Of a DNA stretch of 37,889 nucleotides, positions 18,582 to 28,639 are shown piece by piece (within the stretch, counting starts at the first letter, position 1; the number at the start of each line of letters is the position of its first letter). This DNA comes from Flectobacillus roseus (GTDB taxonomy: Bacteria; Bacteroidota; Bacteroidia; Cytophagales; Spirosomataceae). A program made the translations under genes and the position numbers. The stretch lies in NCBI RefSeq assembly GCF_030056665.1, contig NZ_JASHIG010000052.1. One strand, 5' to 3'. The notes under the pieces are model-generated. The model did not search any database. It was given only the letters and a program-made list of their open reading frames with translations, and was not told where the DNA came from.

Positions 18582-21107
18582 ATGAAAAATAGCACTGGTA
18601 AGATATTTTTGCTCCTTTGTTGTACTTTTTTTGTACTTTGTTCAAATTGTTTTGGACAAATATCCGAAGTATGGGTATCTCCCACGGGTTCGGATAGTAA
18701 CATTGGTACCAAAGAACAGCCCCTTGCTAGCCCTTCAATGGCACTAAGAAAGGTGCGTGAGCTGAGAAGATTGCATCAAATCGACCCTTCAAAATCTGTA
18801 CATATTTATCTTAGCTCAGGTAAATACTTTTTGGAAGAACCTATCCATATTAGACCCGAAGATTCAGGTATATCTAATAACCCCACCATCCTCGAAGCAG
18901 CACCACAAGCACAAGTTTCTATTAGCGGTGGCAAAGCCATTGTTAACTGGAAATTATTAAAAGAGAATCTTCCTTTTTTACCACAAAAAGCGAAAGGAAA
19001 AATTTGGGTAGCCGATTTACCTGAGGGTATTTCATCGGGAATTCGCCAACTGTGGGTCAACGGGAAAAAGGCGACTCGTGCCAAAAATACTGCTGGCATT
19101 GAGATGCAACGTATCCTTTCTTGGAATAAAAAAGATCAAACTTGTTGGATTCCTGCACCCAAAGAAGCGCATCTGGAACAAGCTAAAGGATTGGAATTCT
19201 TTATCCATCAGTGGTGGGAAATTGCACAATTGCGAGTAAAAAAGATAGAAGTGCAAGGAGACAGTGCAAAACTTACTTTCTTCCAACCCGAAAGCCGTAT
19301 TCAATCAGAACACCCTTGGCCAGCGCCTTGGATTTCGAAAGAGACAGGCAATTCTGCTTTTTATTTATGCAATGCTTTACAGTTTTTGGATGAGGATGGC
19401 GAGTATTATTGTGATCCTGTTGCGCAGAAAATCTACTATTTCCCTTTCGCCAATGAGAATATGCTTCAATCAGAAGTAATTGCTTCTCATTTGGAGACAT
19501 TGGTACGTATAGAAGGAACACCCGAAAAACCTGTACAACATTTTCATATTCAAAATATTAACTTAGAGCATACTGCCTACTGGCGACCAGCTACGCACGG
19601 ACACGTGGCGCACCAAACGGGTATGCCTATGACCGATGCTTACAAATTAAAAATTGCAGGAACACCCGAAAAGCAAACCCTCGAAAATCAAGCTTGGATT
19701 ATTCGCCCGACGGCAGCGGTTAGTATCAACCATAGTCAAAATATTCATATTCAAAACTGCCAATTTACCCATACTGCCTCTACAGGCTTGGATTTGTACA
19801 AAGGAGTTAGCCAAAGTTCAGTGACTGGTAATGTGTTCAAAGACATTGGTGGCAATGGTATTTTGGTGGGCAATTTTTCTGATGAAGCTACCGAAATACA
19901 TTTACCTTATAATCCTACAGACCTACGAGAAGTTAGTCATCATATCCAAATTTCAAATAATCTTATTACCGATGCTACCAACGAAGATTGGGGAAGCGTT
20001 GGAATAGGTGTGGGCTTTGCGCATGATATCCAAATTACACATAATGACATTTCAAATGTACACTATTCTGGTATCAGTGTAGGTTGGGGATGGACACGTC
20101 ATGTTACTGTTTTAAAAAATAATCTTGTAAAGGCTAATAAAATTCGCCTTTATGGTAAAAATATGTACGATGTCGCTGGTATTTATACGCTTTCGGCACA
20201 GCCCAACACGCAAATCATTGAGAATGTAATCGATAGCATTTATCATGCGCCGTATGCGCATATTCCTAGTCACTGGTTCTACCTCTATACCGACGAAGGC
20301 TCTTCGTTTATGACTATTCGTGATAACTGGACGGCTTCGACCAAATACTTACAAAATGCGAATGGGCCAGCTAATACATGGGAAAACAACAGTCCTAGCG
20401 TAGCTGATAGCATTTATCAAAAAGCTGGTTTAGAGCCACAATTTCAATCTCTTTTACGTTTCGCCAATCCGTATGACGCTCGCTACGACATCAATATCGA
20501 AAAGCCTGTGATAGTCGAGTTGGTCTCAGCGCAAGGAAAAACGCTTGGTAAAGAAAAACTAAAAGTCATTTTGGGGAAAAGTAAAATCAGTAATTCGTCC
20601 GTCTATCAGTGGCAAAATCATACGGTCATTTTTGATAAAGTGCAAGATGTGTATTTACTCCAAGATCGCCTCAAAAATGCTTTTCCAGAAGTAAAAATTA
20701 AAACTTATCATGATTTATTCTATGAGTTTAATCGTGAAAAATGTGGCGAAAAGAAAAAGGAAGGTGCCTGGAAACATATTTTGTTAACTGCCAATTTGGT
20801 TGCTGATTCCAACAAACAAAAAGCGTATTTAGACGCTCACGCTACTCAATTTGAAAAATGGCCAGAAGTATCAGAAGGCTTTTGCAAGGCTGATTTTCAA
20901 CAGCTTTTATTATTCAAAAATGGTCGCCAGCTCATGCTTGTCATTAGCATTCCTGCTGAAGCTGATTTCGAAAAACTCAATCCACGCACTACCCTCGACA
21001 ATCCAAGGGTAAATGATTGGAATAAAGCCATGAAAGATTATCAAGAAGGTTTGGAAGATGCACCCAAAGGCGATACTTGGGAGTTTTTGAAACCTTTTGA
21101 ATTTTAA
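18582..21107 (+). CDS. GH141-like beta-helix glycosidase fused to an L-rhamnose-mutarotase-like domain
   Basis: An 841-residue exported protein. The signal peptide covers about 1-25 (ending CFGQ). The N-terminal signature (EVWVSPTGSDSNIGTKEQP) and the later parallel beta-helix turns (for example ISNNLITDATNEDWGSVGIG) resemble GH141 family enzymes such as the fucosidase/xylanase type of pectin degraders. The last ~112 residues (about 729-841, with YLDAHATQFEKWPEVSEGFC, then LMLVISIP and TWEFLKPFEF) look like an L-rhamnose mutarotase (RhaM, PF05336-like) domain, normally a separate cytosolic protein. ATG 18582 is preferred over TTG 18576. It is first in a cluster with GH78, which supports rhamnose- or fucose-rich glycans as substrate (inference). 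The catalytic residues were not verified. Confidence 0.82.
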   Translation: MKNSTGKIFLLLCCTFFVLCSNCFGQISEVWVSPTGSDSNIGTKEQPLASPSMALRKVRELRRLHQIDPSKSVHIYLSSGKYFLEEPIHIRPEDSGISNNPTILEAAPQAQVSISGGKAIVNWKLLKENLPFLPQKAKGKIWVADLPEGISSGIRQLWVNGKKATRAKNTAGIEMQRILSWNKKDQTCWIPAPKEAHLEQAKGLEFFIHQWWEIAQLRVKKIEVQGDSAKLTFFQPESRIQSEHPWPAPWISKETGNSAFYLCNALQFLDEDGEYYCDPVAQKIYYFPFANENMLQSEVIASHLETLVRIEGTPEKPVQHFHIQNINLEHTAYWRPATHGHVAHQTGMPMTDAYKLKIAGTPEKQTLENQAWIIRPTAAVSINHSQNIHIQNCQFTHTASTGLDLYKGVSQSSVTGNVFKDIGGNGILVGNFSDEATEIHLPYNPTDLREVSHHIQISNNLITDATNEDWGSVGIGVGFAHDIQITHNDISNVHYSGISVGWGWTRHVTVLKNNLVKANKIRLYGKNMYDVAGIYTLSAQPNTQIIENVIDSIYHAPYAHIPSHWFYLYTDEGSSFMTIRDNWTASTKYLQNANGPANTWENNSPSVADSIYQKAGLEPQFQSLLRFANPYDARYDINIEKPVIVELVSAQGKTLGKEKLKVILGKSKISNSSVYQWQNHTVIFDKVQDVYLLQDRLKNAFPEVKIKTYHDLFYEFNREKCGEKKKEGAWKHILLTANLVADSNKQKAYLDAHATQFEKWPEVSEGFCKADFQQLLLFKNGRQLMLVISIPAEADFEKLNPRTTLDNPRVNDWNKAMKDYQEGLEDAPKGDTWEFLKPFEF

Positions 21108-21142
21108 GAAATAAAGTCATTTAACAATATTTAGTCAAAACC

Positions 21143-22204
21143 ATGTTAAGAATCGGCATTTTAGGACTAGGAGAAGGACGAAGCACTATGTCTGCTGCGC
21201 TTGCGAGTTCAAAGTTAGAATTAGTAAAAATATGTGATTTACGTTTAGAACTTTGCCAGCAACGCGCCAAAGAGTTTGATTTTCAGTCTTATACGACCAA
21301 TTTCCAAGAGTTACTCGACGACGAAAGTATCGACATTATTGCCATATATACTCCTGACAAATGGCATGCTACGCACGTAAAGCAAGCGCTCTTACACGGC
21401 AAGCATGTAGTATGTACAAAACCATTTATCGACAATTTGGCCGATGCTAAGGAGCTTATTGAGTTGTCCGAAAAAACAGGAAAAAAGGTATTTGTTGGTC
21501 AAAGTTCACGCTTTTTTGAACCGATGAAAAAGCAAAGAGCAGACTACGAAAAAGGTCTGATCGGCGACCTTATTACCATCGAAGGCTATTATCATGCTGA
21601 TCACCGTTGGTTTTTGGAAAAAGGCTGGTCTCTTGAATCAGCATTCAAATGGTTATATGGCGGTTTGAGTCACCCTGTGGACTTTATTCGTTGGTATTTG
21701 CCCAACATCGAAGAAGTAATGGGGTATGGTATGCTAAGTGCTAATGGCTTGAAGGGTGGACTCAAAAACCCTGATACTATGCACTTTATCTTCAAAGCTA
21801 CCGATGGACGTATCGCACGTGTAAGTGGCTGTTATACAGGTCCTGTGCAACCAGTAGTGCGCGATAGCGAAATGAGTTGTATTCTGCGTGGAACAGAAGG
21901 CTGTAGCCAAGCCGATTACATGGATTTGAGATATGCCGTGACGACCAATACAGGCGAGGAAATCGTACAGACTTGGGAACATAAACTAAAGCATTATTTC
22001 AGATTTGAAGGTAAAAGTCACCACGCTGGCGAATATCAAAACTACCTTGAATACTTTGTTGATTGCCTAGAAAGCGGACAAACAGCCTATCCAGATGTGA
22101 GGGAAGGAATCGGAACTGTAGCGCTATTACAAGCAATGGATCGTTCATTATCGACTGGTCAGCCCGTAAAAGTTGCTGATCTTTTGGCAGAATTTAGCTT
22201 GTAA
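21143..22204 (+). CDS. Gfo/Idh/MocA-family NAD(P)-dependent oxidoreductase
   Basis: A 353-residue cytosolic protein. The N-terminal Rossmann fold shows GILGLGEGRS (5-14), a variant of GxGxxG, and the family's conserved lysine in CTKPF (K93; EKP in the classic motif). The C-terminal substrate domain contains GGLSHPVDFIRW (173-184), the position of the catalytic His/Asp region in this family. Members oxidise sugars or sugar derivatives, or act by redox-neutral hydrolysis using bound NAD. It lies 35 bases after the beta-helix gene and before the rhamnosidase, so it probably acts on a released sugar. The substrate cannot be told from sequence. No signal peptide is seen. Confidence 0.9.
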   Translation: MLRIGILGLGEGRSTMSAALASSKLELVKICDLRLELCQQRAKEFDFQSYTTNFQELLDDESIDIIAIYTPDKWHATHVKQALLHGKHVVCTKPFIDNLADAKELIELSEKTGKKVFVGQSSRFFEPMKKQRADYEKGLIGDLITIEGYYHADHRWFLEKGWSLESAFKWLYGGLSHPVDFIRWYLPNIEEVMGYGMLSANGLKGGLKNPDTMHFIFKATDGRIARVSGCYTGPVQPVVRDSEMSCILRGTEGCSQADYMDLRYAVTTNTGEEIVQTWEHKLKHYFRFEGKSHHAGEYQNYLEYFVDCLESGQTAYPDVREGIGTVALLQAMDRSLSTGQPVKVADLLAEFSL

Positions 22205-22314
22205 GCAACAGGGTTGAATTGTAAATATAAGTCTTTAATTATCAAAAATTTACATTCTCAATTCACAACTCACAATTCTGCATTATTACCTCTGTTTGAT
22301 AAAATAGTAAAACC

Positions 22315-25059
22315 ATGAAACACTATTTCTTGCTACTGACTTTATTGGGATTGCTTTTTTCTAGCTTTAGAAAAGACGAAAAGGCGATTACTGTTGAAAA
22401 AGTCCGTTGTGAATTTTTACAAAATCCTGAAGGTATCGATGTCGTACAACCACGTTTGAGTTGGCAAATCAATACCAACCAAAGAGCAGTCAATCAGACA
22501 GCTTATCAAATCTTGGTGGCTTCTAGTCAAGAGTTATTGGCACAAAACCAAGGTGATTTATGGGATTCTGGAAAAATCAATTCAGACGAAACGATTCAGG
22601 TACGCTATGCAGGAAAAGCCCTCAAAAGTCGTAGTAAGTGTTTTTGGAAGGTAAAGGTTTGGACAAATAAAGGTGAGTCAGACTGGTCTGAAACAGCTTC
22701 ATTTAGTATTGGTTTGCTCAATTATGTAGATTGGAAAGGACGCTGGATTGGCTTAGATCGCTCATTTCCATGGGATAACGAAGGGCAGTTTTCACGCTTG
22801 TCGGCTCGCTATTTCAGAAAAGATTTTACAGTAAAGAAAAAACTTAAAAGTGCTACTGCCTATATCATCGGCTTGGGTCTTTATGAGTTATATCTCAATG
22901 GTCAAAAAGTTGGTAATCAGGTATTAGCACCTGTTCCGACGGATTACAACAAAGGAGTCAAATACAATACTTTTGATGTAACAAATTTGTTGCAACAAGG
23001 TGCCAATGCAGTGGGGTCAATTTTGGGAAATGGTCGTTATTACACGATGCGCCAAGATTACAAACCTTATAAAATCAAAACATTCGGTTATCCTAAAATG
23101 CTTTTCAATCTCGACTTGGTTTATGAAGATGGCAGTCGCGAAACTATCGTCAGCGATGATACGTGGAAAGTAACTGCCGATGGACCTATTCGATGCAATA
23201 ATGAATATGACGGAGAAGAATACGATGCTACCAAAGAGTTAGGCAATTGGAGTCAATCGGGCTACGCAGATACTTCATGGCTCAAGGCGCAATTGGTACA
23301 AGAACCAGGCGGCGATTACGAAGCGCAAATGACTGCAAACATGAAGGTTATGCAGACCATCAAACCTGTTTCACTCAAAAAACTCAATGCTCAAACCTAT
23401 ATTTTAGATATGGGTCAAAACATGGCAGGCTGGTTACGCCTAAGTGTTCAGGGAAAAAAAGGTCAAAAAGTTACCCTTCGTTTTGCCGAAAGTCTGCAAG
23501 CAGATGGAAATTTATATGTACGTAACCTTCGTGATGCCAAAGTTACAGATATATACACACTCAAAGGAGAAGGCACAGAAATTTGGGAGCCTCGTTTTGT
23601 TTATCATGGTTTTAGATATGTTGAGATTACAGGTTTTCCAACAGAACCAAAGCTTGAGCAATTTGATGGAAGAGTGGTATACGACGACATGAGTGATGCG
23701 GGTAAATTCCAAAGTTCGAATACTACGCTCAATCAAATCTTCACCAATGCTTATTGGGGAATTCGTAGCAATTACAAAGGGATGCCTGTGGATTGCCCAC
23801 AACGCAATGAGCGCCAGCCATGGCTGGGAGACCGTACTACAGGAGCTTATGGTGAAAGCTATTTGTTTGATAATCACACCCTTTATGCCAAATGGTTGGA
23901 TGATATAGAGCAAAGCCAAAAAGCCGATGGAAGTATCCCCGACGTAGCCCCTAGTTTTTGGAGATACTATGGCGACAATGTTACGTGGCCAGCTACCTAT
24001 ATCACCATTGCCGATATGCTTTACCAGCAATTTGGAGATGCTGAACCTATCAAAAAACATTACCCATCTATGAAAAAATGGGTCATGTACATGGCCGAAA
24101 AGTATACCGAGAACGGATTAATCACTAAAGATAAATATGGCGATTGGTGTGTACCACCTGAGTCAAAAGAATTGATTCATGCCAAAGACGAAAGTAGATT
24201 GACTGATGGCAAATTGTTAGCTACAGCCACTTACATTCGTGTGTTGCAACTAATGCAAAAATTTGCTCAAACTACTGATAATCTGAAAGATGTAGCATCT
24301 TTTTCAAAGATGGAAACAGATTATAAAAATGCCTTTAACCAAGCATTTTTGAAGGCCTCAAACTACAGCAATGGAACCGTAACAGCCAATTTGTTACCCT
24401 TGGTTTACGACATAGTTTCGGCTGAAGAAAAAACTAAGGTTGCAGAAAATTTAATCCAAACCATTGTACAAAAAAACAACAGTCACATCAGCACAGGCGT
24501 CATTGGTACACAATGGCTAATGCGAGGATTAAGTAATCTCGAAAAAGGAGATTTGGCATATACGATAGCGACGCAAAAAGATTACCCAAGTTGGGGGTAT
24601 ATGGTTGAAAATGGCGCCACAACCATTTGGGAATTATGGAATGGCAACACCGCCAACCCCGAAATGAACTCAGCCAATCATGTGATGTTGTTAGGTGATT
24701 TGTTGATTTGGTATTACCAACATTTGGCAGGTATTAAATCCAGAGAAACCGCATACAAATACATTGAGTTAAAATCAGATTTTCCAAAAGGATTGAATCA
24801 AGTACAAGCCAGTTATCAGTCAATACGAGGAACGATTGAATCCCATTGGAAAAAGGACGGTAACACCACCACTTGGCAAGTTAGCGTACCAGCCAATAGC
24901 AAAGCCATTATTTATATTCCTTCCCCTGATTATCAAAACATTACAGAAGGAGGGAAGGCAATTTCTCAATATAAAGAAATCAAAATCATGGGATTGAGCA
25001 GAGAATATACGATACTAGAAATTGGTTCTGGTTCTTACTCATTCGAATTTAAAATATAG
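22315..25059 (+). CDS. Alpha-L-rhamnosidase, GH78
   Basis: A 914-residue exported enzyme with a signal-peptide-like N-terminus (about 1-18). Family order is visible: an Ig-like N-domain (PRLSWQINTNQRAVNQTAYQ), a jelly-roll carbohydrate-binding part (LYELYLNGQKVGNQVLAPVP), then the (alpha/alpha)6 catalytic domain. The catalytic-acid region is DCPQRNERQPWLGD (from D493; E499 is the likely proton donor). The second conserved glutamate is in GATTIWELW (E773). It removes terminal alpha-L-rhamnose from plant or microbial polysaccharides. The RNER variant in place of RDER is, to my knowledge, common in Bacteroidota members. Its neighbours, an L-rhamnose-mutarotase-like domain and further sugar enzymes, fit the same pathway. 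Confidence 0.95.
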   Translation: MKHYFLLLTLLGLLFSSFRKDEKAITVEKVRCEFLQNPEGIDVVQPRLSWQINTNQRAVNQTAYQILVASSQELLAQNQGDLWDSGKINSDETIQVRYAGKALKSRSKCFWKVKVWTNKGESDWSETASFSIGLLNYVDWKGRWIGLDRSFPWDNEGQFSRLSARYFRKDFTVKKKLKSATAYIIGLGLYELYLNGQKVGNQVLAPVPTDYNKGVKYNTFDVTNLLQQGANAVGSILGNGRYYTMRQDYKPYKIKTFGYPKMLFNLDLVYEDGSRETIVSDDTWKVTADGPIRCNNEYDGEEYDATKELGNWSQSGYADTSWLKAQLVQEPGGDYEAQMTANMKVMQTIKPVSLKKLNAQTYILDMGQNMAGWLRLSVQGKKGQKVTLRFAESLQADGNLYVRNLRDAKVTDIYTLKGEGTEIWEPRFVYHGFRYVEITGFPTEPKLEQFDGRVVYDDMSDAGKFQSSNTTLNQIFTNAYWGIRSNYKGMPVDCPQRNERQPWLGDRTTGAYGESYLFDNHTLYAKWLDDIEQSQKADGSIPDVAPSFWRYYGDNVTWPATYITIADMLYQQFGDAEPIKKHYPSMKKWVMYMAEKYTENGLITKDKYGDWCVPPESKELIHAKDESRLTDGKLLATATYIRVLQLMQKFAQTTDNLKDVASFSKMETDYKNAFNQAFLKASNYSNGTVTANLLPLVYDIVSAEEKTKVAENLIQTIVQKNNSHISTGVIGTQWLMRGLSNLEKGDLAYTIATQKDYPSWGYMVENGATTIWELWNGNTANPEMNSANHVMLLGDLLIWYYQHLAGIKSRETAYKYIELKSDFPKGLNQVQASYQSIRGTIESHWKKDGNTTTWQVSVPANSKAIIYIPSPDYQNITEGGKAISQYKEIKIMGLSREYTILEIGSGSYSFEFKI

Positions 25060-25148
25060 GAATAGAGTACAAGGTCTGAGGCTCAGTTTTATACTTTTCA
25101 CTTTGTGCCTATGTGCCTTGGTAACTGTTTCAAAGCAAAAAAGCATTT

Positions 25149-26276
25149 ATGAAAAAATTACTCATTGGATTCATCACTTGTACTTTGGCATTGCCACTGA
25201 CATCGGAAGCTCAAGTTTGGAAAAAAGGGCTTCTTGTGGATGAATTTGTGGTAGAAAATCCACCTTTCCCCGAAAGTCATGCCTCTACAATTGCTGAAAC
25301 ACCTACAGGGTTAGTTTCAGCGTGGTTTGGAGGTACCAAAGAACGCAATCCAGATGTGTGTATTTGGGTAAGTCGCCAAGAAAATGGCAAATGGCAAGCA
25401 CCACAAAATGTTGCTAATGGCATCGTCAACGACACTTTGCGTTATGCTTGTTGGAATCCAGTTTTGTACCAAATTCCTAATGGCGAGCTTTTACTATTTT
25501 ATAAAATAGGACCTAGTCCTGCCAAATGGAAAGGCTGGTTAAAAACCTCTGCCGATGGTGGAAAAACCTGGTCCGAAGCAAGAGCTTTACCAGAAGGATA
25601 TATCGGACCTGTCAAAAACAAGCCTGTATTACTATCCAATGGCAACTTATTTTGCCCAAGCAGTACCGAAGGCTCATTGGGCTGGCGCTTGCATTTTGAA
25701 GTGACTAAAGATGGTGGAAAAACATGGAGACAGGTCGGACCTATCCAAGGAGATAAGGATACGCAAGGAATCCAACCAAGCATTTTAGATCATGGAAAAG
25801 GCAAATTACAAATTTTAGCACGAAGCAGAAATAGAGCCATTTTGACCTCTTGGTCGTATGACAATGGTGAAACTTGGACTCCTTTAGAAAAAAGTAATTT
25901 ACCTAATAACAACTCAGGTACAGATGCCCTAACAGCCTCCAATGGAAAGCATTATTTGATTTATAATCACGTATTACCTCCAGGAGATTTAGCAAAAGGA
26001 CCAAGAACACCCTTGAATTTATCTGTCTCAAGTGATGGAATCAATTGGTCTGCCGCCTTGATTGTCGAAGATTCTCCTATTAGTCAATATTCCTATCCAT
26101 CTATTATTCAAACCAAAGATGGATTGTTGCATGTGATTTACACATGGCGCAGACAAAAAATTAAACATGCTGTTATAAACCCCAAAAAACTTAAAATCGT
26201 AAAAATTACTGAGGGCAAGTGGCCTGTTGTAAAAGGTTATACCGCTCCGCAAGGAGGCGAAATTACAAAAGACTAA
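25149..26276 (+). CDS. Exported BNR/sialidase-like beta-propeller hydrolase
   Basis: A 375-residue protein with a signal peptide (about 1-22, ending SEAQ). Repeated Asp-box motifs S/T-x-D-x-G-x-T-W are visible: SADGGKTW, TKDGGKTW, SYDNGETW and the degenerate SSDGINW. They mark a six-bladed BNR propeller of the PF13088 type. Many members are labelled exo-alpha-sialidase, but related propellers cleave rhamnose or uronic acid linkages or act as lyases. The GH78 and GH141-like neighbours make a glycan other than sialic acid more likely (inference). The ATG at 25149 gives a clean signal peptide. It lies 89 bases after the rhamnosidase and 23 before the alcohol dehydrogenase. Confidence 0.88.
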   Translation: MKKLLIGFITCTLALPLTSEAQVWKKGLLVDEFVVENPPFPESHASTIAETPTGLVSAWFGGTKERNPDVCIWVSRQENGKWQAPQNVANGIVNDTLRYACWNPVLYQIPNGELLLFYKIGPSPAKWKGWLKTSADGGKTWSEARALPEGYIGPVKNKPVLLSNGNLFCPSSTEGSLGWRLHFEVTKDGGKTWRQVGPIQGDKDTQGIQPSILDHGKGKLQILARSRNRAILTSWSYDNGETWTPLEKSNLPNNNSGTDALTASNGKHYLIYNHVLPPGDLAKGPRTPLNLSVSSDGINWSAALIVEDSPISQYSYPSIIQTKDGLLHVIYTWRRQKIKHAVINPKKLKIVKITEGKWPVVKGYTAPQGGEITKD

Positions 26277-26299
26277 TCCTCAGAAATACCTTAATTAAC

Positions 26300-27454
26300 A
26301 TGAATACGCTTCAAAATGTAAGTATTTATTTTCCGAATAAATTGGTATTTGGTAGTGGTGTTATCAACCAAATCGCCGAAGAATTAAGCGGATATAATGC
26401 CCAAAAAGTTTTATTAGTTACAATAGAACCTATCTTAAAAGCCTTAGAACCGCTTTTAGCAGATATAAAAGCTCGACAAATCGAAGTACAGATTGATACC
26501 AGTATTGTTCAAGAACCTTCTTTCGAAGATTTTTTTACATTGATGAAAAAAGTAGAGCCATTCAATCCCGACGTAGTACTTGGTATTGGCGGTGGAAGTG
26601 TGCTCGATATAGCCAAATTGGTAGCAGCTCAGCTTGGCAATCCTCAAGAACTAAGAGAATATGTTGGCATTGGGTTGTTAAAACAAAGAGCCAAAAAGTT
26701 GATTTGTGCACCAGCCACCGCAGGAACAGGAAGTGAGGTTTCACCTAATGCTATTTTGGTAGATAATCTTGACAATCAGAAAAAAGGCATTATTAGTCCT
26801 TATCTAGTTCCAGATGCCGTATATGCCGACCCTTTGTTAACGGTAAGTGTACCTGCAAGTATCACAGCAGCTACGGGACTTGATGCCCTTACGCATTGTT
26901 TGGAAGCCTATACCAACAAATTTGCTAATCTGTTTATCGATATGTATGCTTATGAAGGAATGAAGTTGATTGGAGCGCATATTGTCGAAGCGGTACAAAA
27001 TGGCAATAACGAGCACGCCAGAGTACAGGTAGCTATGGGCAGTTTACTTGGAGGTTTTTGTTTAGGGCCTGTCAACACGGCTGGGGTACATGCCTTGTCT
27101 TATCCTTTGGGAAGTTTATATCACTTACCACATGGTTTATCAAATGCACTTTTGCTACCCTATGTAATGGAATACAATCTTGTGGCAGCACCCGAACGAT
27201 ATGCCAAAGTAGCAGAAGCACTTGGTTGCGAACCCGTGGCGGATTCGCTCGAAATGGCAAAGTCTGGCGTAGCCAAAGTGCGAGAACTAATCAAGGCTTG
27301 TGGTATTCCTGCCACCTTACGTGAGGTAGGCGTGGCACGTGAAGAAATTCCACAAATGGCGAAAGATGCCCTCAAAATTCAACGGTTATTGAAAAATAAT
27401 CCAAGACCAATAGAGGAGTCTGACGCTATTCAAATTTTTGAAGCTGCCTTCTAA
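26300..27454 (+). CDS. Iron-containing (group III) alcohol dehydrogenase
   Basis: A 384-residue cytosolic enzyme. The NAD(P) loop GIGGGSVLD is at 95-103 and the cofactor motif APATAGTGSEVSPNA at 137-151. The metal ligands are D195 and H199 (GLDALTH), H264 (VHALSYPLGS) and H278 (YHLPHG), all conserved, so it should bind Fe2+ or another divalent metal. The family reduces aldehydes such as lactaldehyde (FucO) or oxidises alcohols and hydroxy acids. In a rhamnose/fucose context, lactaldehyde reduction is a fair guess, but the acid-sugar genes downstream allow other roles. ATG 26300 (MNTLQNV) is used; the longer frame from 26219 overlaps the propeller gene. Confidence 0.92.
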   Translation: MNTLQNVSIYFPNKLVFGSGVINQIAEELSGYNAQKVLLVTIEPILKALEPLLADIKARQIEVQIDTSIVQEPSFEDFFTLMKKVEPFNPDVVLGIGGGSVLDIAKLVAAQLGNPQELREYVGIGLLKQRAKKLICAPATAGTGSEVSPNAILVDNLDNQKKGIISPYLVPDAVYADPLLTVSVPASITAATGLDALTHCLEAYTNKFANLFIDMYAYEGMKLIGAHIVEAVQNGNNEHARVQVAMGSLLGGFCLGPVNTAGVHALSYPLGSLYHLPHGLSNALLLPYVMEYNLVAAPERYAKVAEALGCEPVADSLEMAKSGVAKVRELIKACGIPATLREVGVAREEIPQMAKDALKIQRLLKNNPRPIEESDAIQIFEAAF

Positions 27455-27516
27455 ACTCCTAACTAGGACTGTACGAAGGAAGATAATACTCAGTCAATTC
27501 GGATATCGGATGTTGG

Positions 27517-27599
27517 ATTTCGGAAGTGTAATCTACTATTTTTTGTAAAAAAAAAAGGTATTTTATTTCCGAAATCAGAAATCCCAAATCTGAAATAGT
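27517..27599. repeat. Intergenic hairpin repeat, copy 1
   Basis: The first copy of a dispersed intergenic element. The segment 27555-27599 (AAGGTATTTTATTTCCGAAA onward to CTGAAATAGT) matches 29928-29972 at all but about one position. A 9-bp inverted repeat (ATTTCGGAA at 27517-27525, TTCCGAAAT at 27567-27575) brackets an A/T-rich loop. It lies between the alcohol dehydrogenase and aldolase genes. It is probably a non-autonomous repetitive element or transcript-end structure; no gene is seen in the 211-base gap. Confidence 0.7.
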
Positions 27600-27665
27600 T
27601 TGAAAATCTCCCAATCATAAATCCTTAAATCAACTGTTCTCCATGAACACGATATAAACTACCCC

Positions 27666-28586
27666 ATGAGTATTCAAAAAAAATATAGCGGAATAGTGGT
27701 ACCAGCGGTAACGCCTCTGACTGAAAGTTTTCAGTTGGACCACGGTGCAGTCGAAAGCATGTTCGATAATTTTTACCGTAACCATGTTTTACCTTTTATT
27801 CTTGGAACTACTGGCGAATCAGCATCTTTACCTTTTGAATTAAAGGCTGATTATATAAGACAAGCAGGGAAAAATAAACAAAAAGGAACCACATTATATG
27901 CTGGTATAGCCTCGAATTGCCTCGAAGAATCAATAGAGCTTACCAAGATTAGCGAACAAGCAGGAGTAGATGTGGTAGCAGCCACGTTGCCCTCTTATTA
28001 CGCACTGACTGAAAGTCAGATGAAACGATATTTTGAACAATTGGCAGATGCTATTCCGTTGCCATTAATCATTTATAATATTCCTGCAACAACCCATAGT
28101 TCTGTTCCTCTACAAATCATTGACGAATTGAGCTATCATAGCAATATTATTGGTTTAAAGGACTCTGAAAGAAATGTAGAACGCCTTCATGAATCCCTTC
28201 ATTTGTGGAAAGATAGACCAGACTTCAGTCATTTTATGGGTTGGGCAGCCAAATCAGCAGAAGCGATGTTGTTAGGCAGTGATGGTATTATTCCAAGTAC
28301 TGGAAACTTTATTCCTAGTATTTATCACGAAATGCAAGAGGCTGTCCGTCAGAATGATTCAACTAAAGCGCTGCGCATGCAAGAGCTTTCGGATTTGTAT
28401 GGAAGTTTATACCAAAAAGGTCGTACACTTGGCGAGTCGCTTTGGGCTTTAAAAGCATTGATGTCAACGCACCAGCTTTGCCAGCCAATTGTAATGCCTC
28501 CATTGCAAGGTTCGTCGCAAGAAGATTTATTGCAACTAAAAGAGGCTTACGCACAAGCGCTAGAGAGTTTAGCATTGTCAGAGTAG
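27666..28586 (+). CDS. DHDPS/N-acetylneuraminate-lyase family aldolase
   Basis: A 306-residue (beta/alpha)8 enzyme of the dihydrodipicolinate synthase superfamily. Visible landmarks are GTTGES (47-52), the catalytic tyrosine in IIYNIP (Y137) and the Schiff-base lysine in IIGLKDSE (K165). Members condense or cleave pyruvate-containing substrates, such as 2-keto-3-deoxy sugar acids, or dehydrate sugar acids. The sugar context here favours catabolism rather than lysine synthesis (inference). It lies between the alcohol dehydrogenase and the PdxA2-like gene, separated by repeat-bearing gaps of about 200 bases. Confidence 0.92.
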   Translation: MSIQKKYSGIVVPAVTPLTESFQLDHGAVESMFDNFYRNHVLPFILGTTGESASLPFELKADYIRQAGKNKQKGTTLYAGIASNCLEESIELTKISEQAGVDVVAATLPSYYALTESQMKRYFEQLADAIPLPLIIYNIPATTHSSVPLQIIDELSYHSNIIGLKDSERNVERLHESLHLWKDRPDFSHFMGWAAKSAEAMLLGSDGIIPSTGNFIPSIYHEMQEAVRQNDSTKALRMQELSDLYGSLYQKGRTLGESLWALKALMSTHQLCQPIVMPPLQGSSQEDLLQLKEAYAQALESLALSE

Positions 28587-28590
28587 CTGT

Positions 28591-28639
28591 AGGCACAAGG
28601 CAACAGGCACAAGGCAAAGAGTGTTAAAAAGTTTTTAAC
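28591..28639. repeat. Short tandem repeat and AT-rich palindrome after the aldolase
   Basis: A 14-base unit AGGCACAAGGCAAC is repeated head to tail at 28591-28604 and 28605-28617 (the last base differs). It is followed by the palindrome GTTAAAAA-G-TTTTTAAC at 28623-28639, which could fold as a weak transcript end. Related GGCACAAAG strings occur near 25103 (inverted) and 29815, so this looks like remnants of a dispersed intergenic repeat. Confidence 0.5.
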
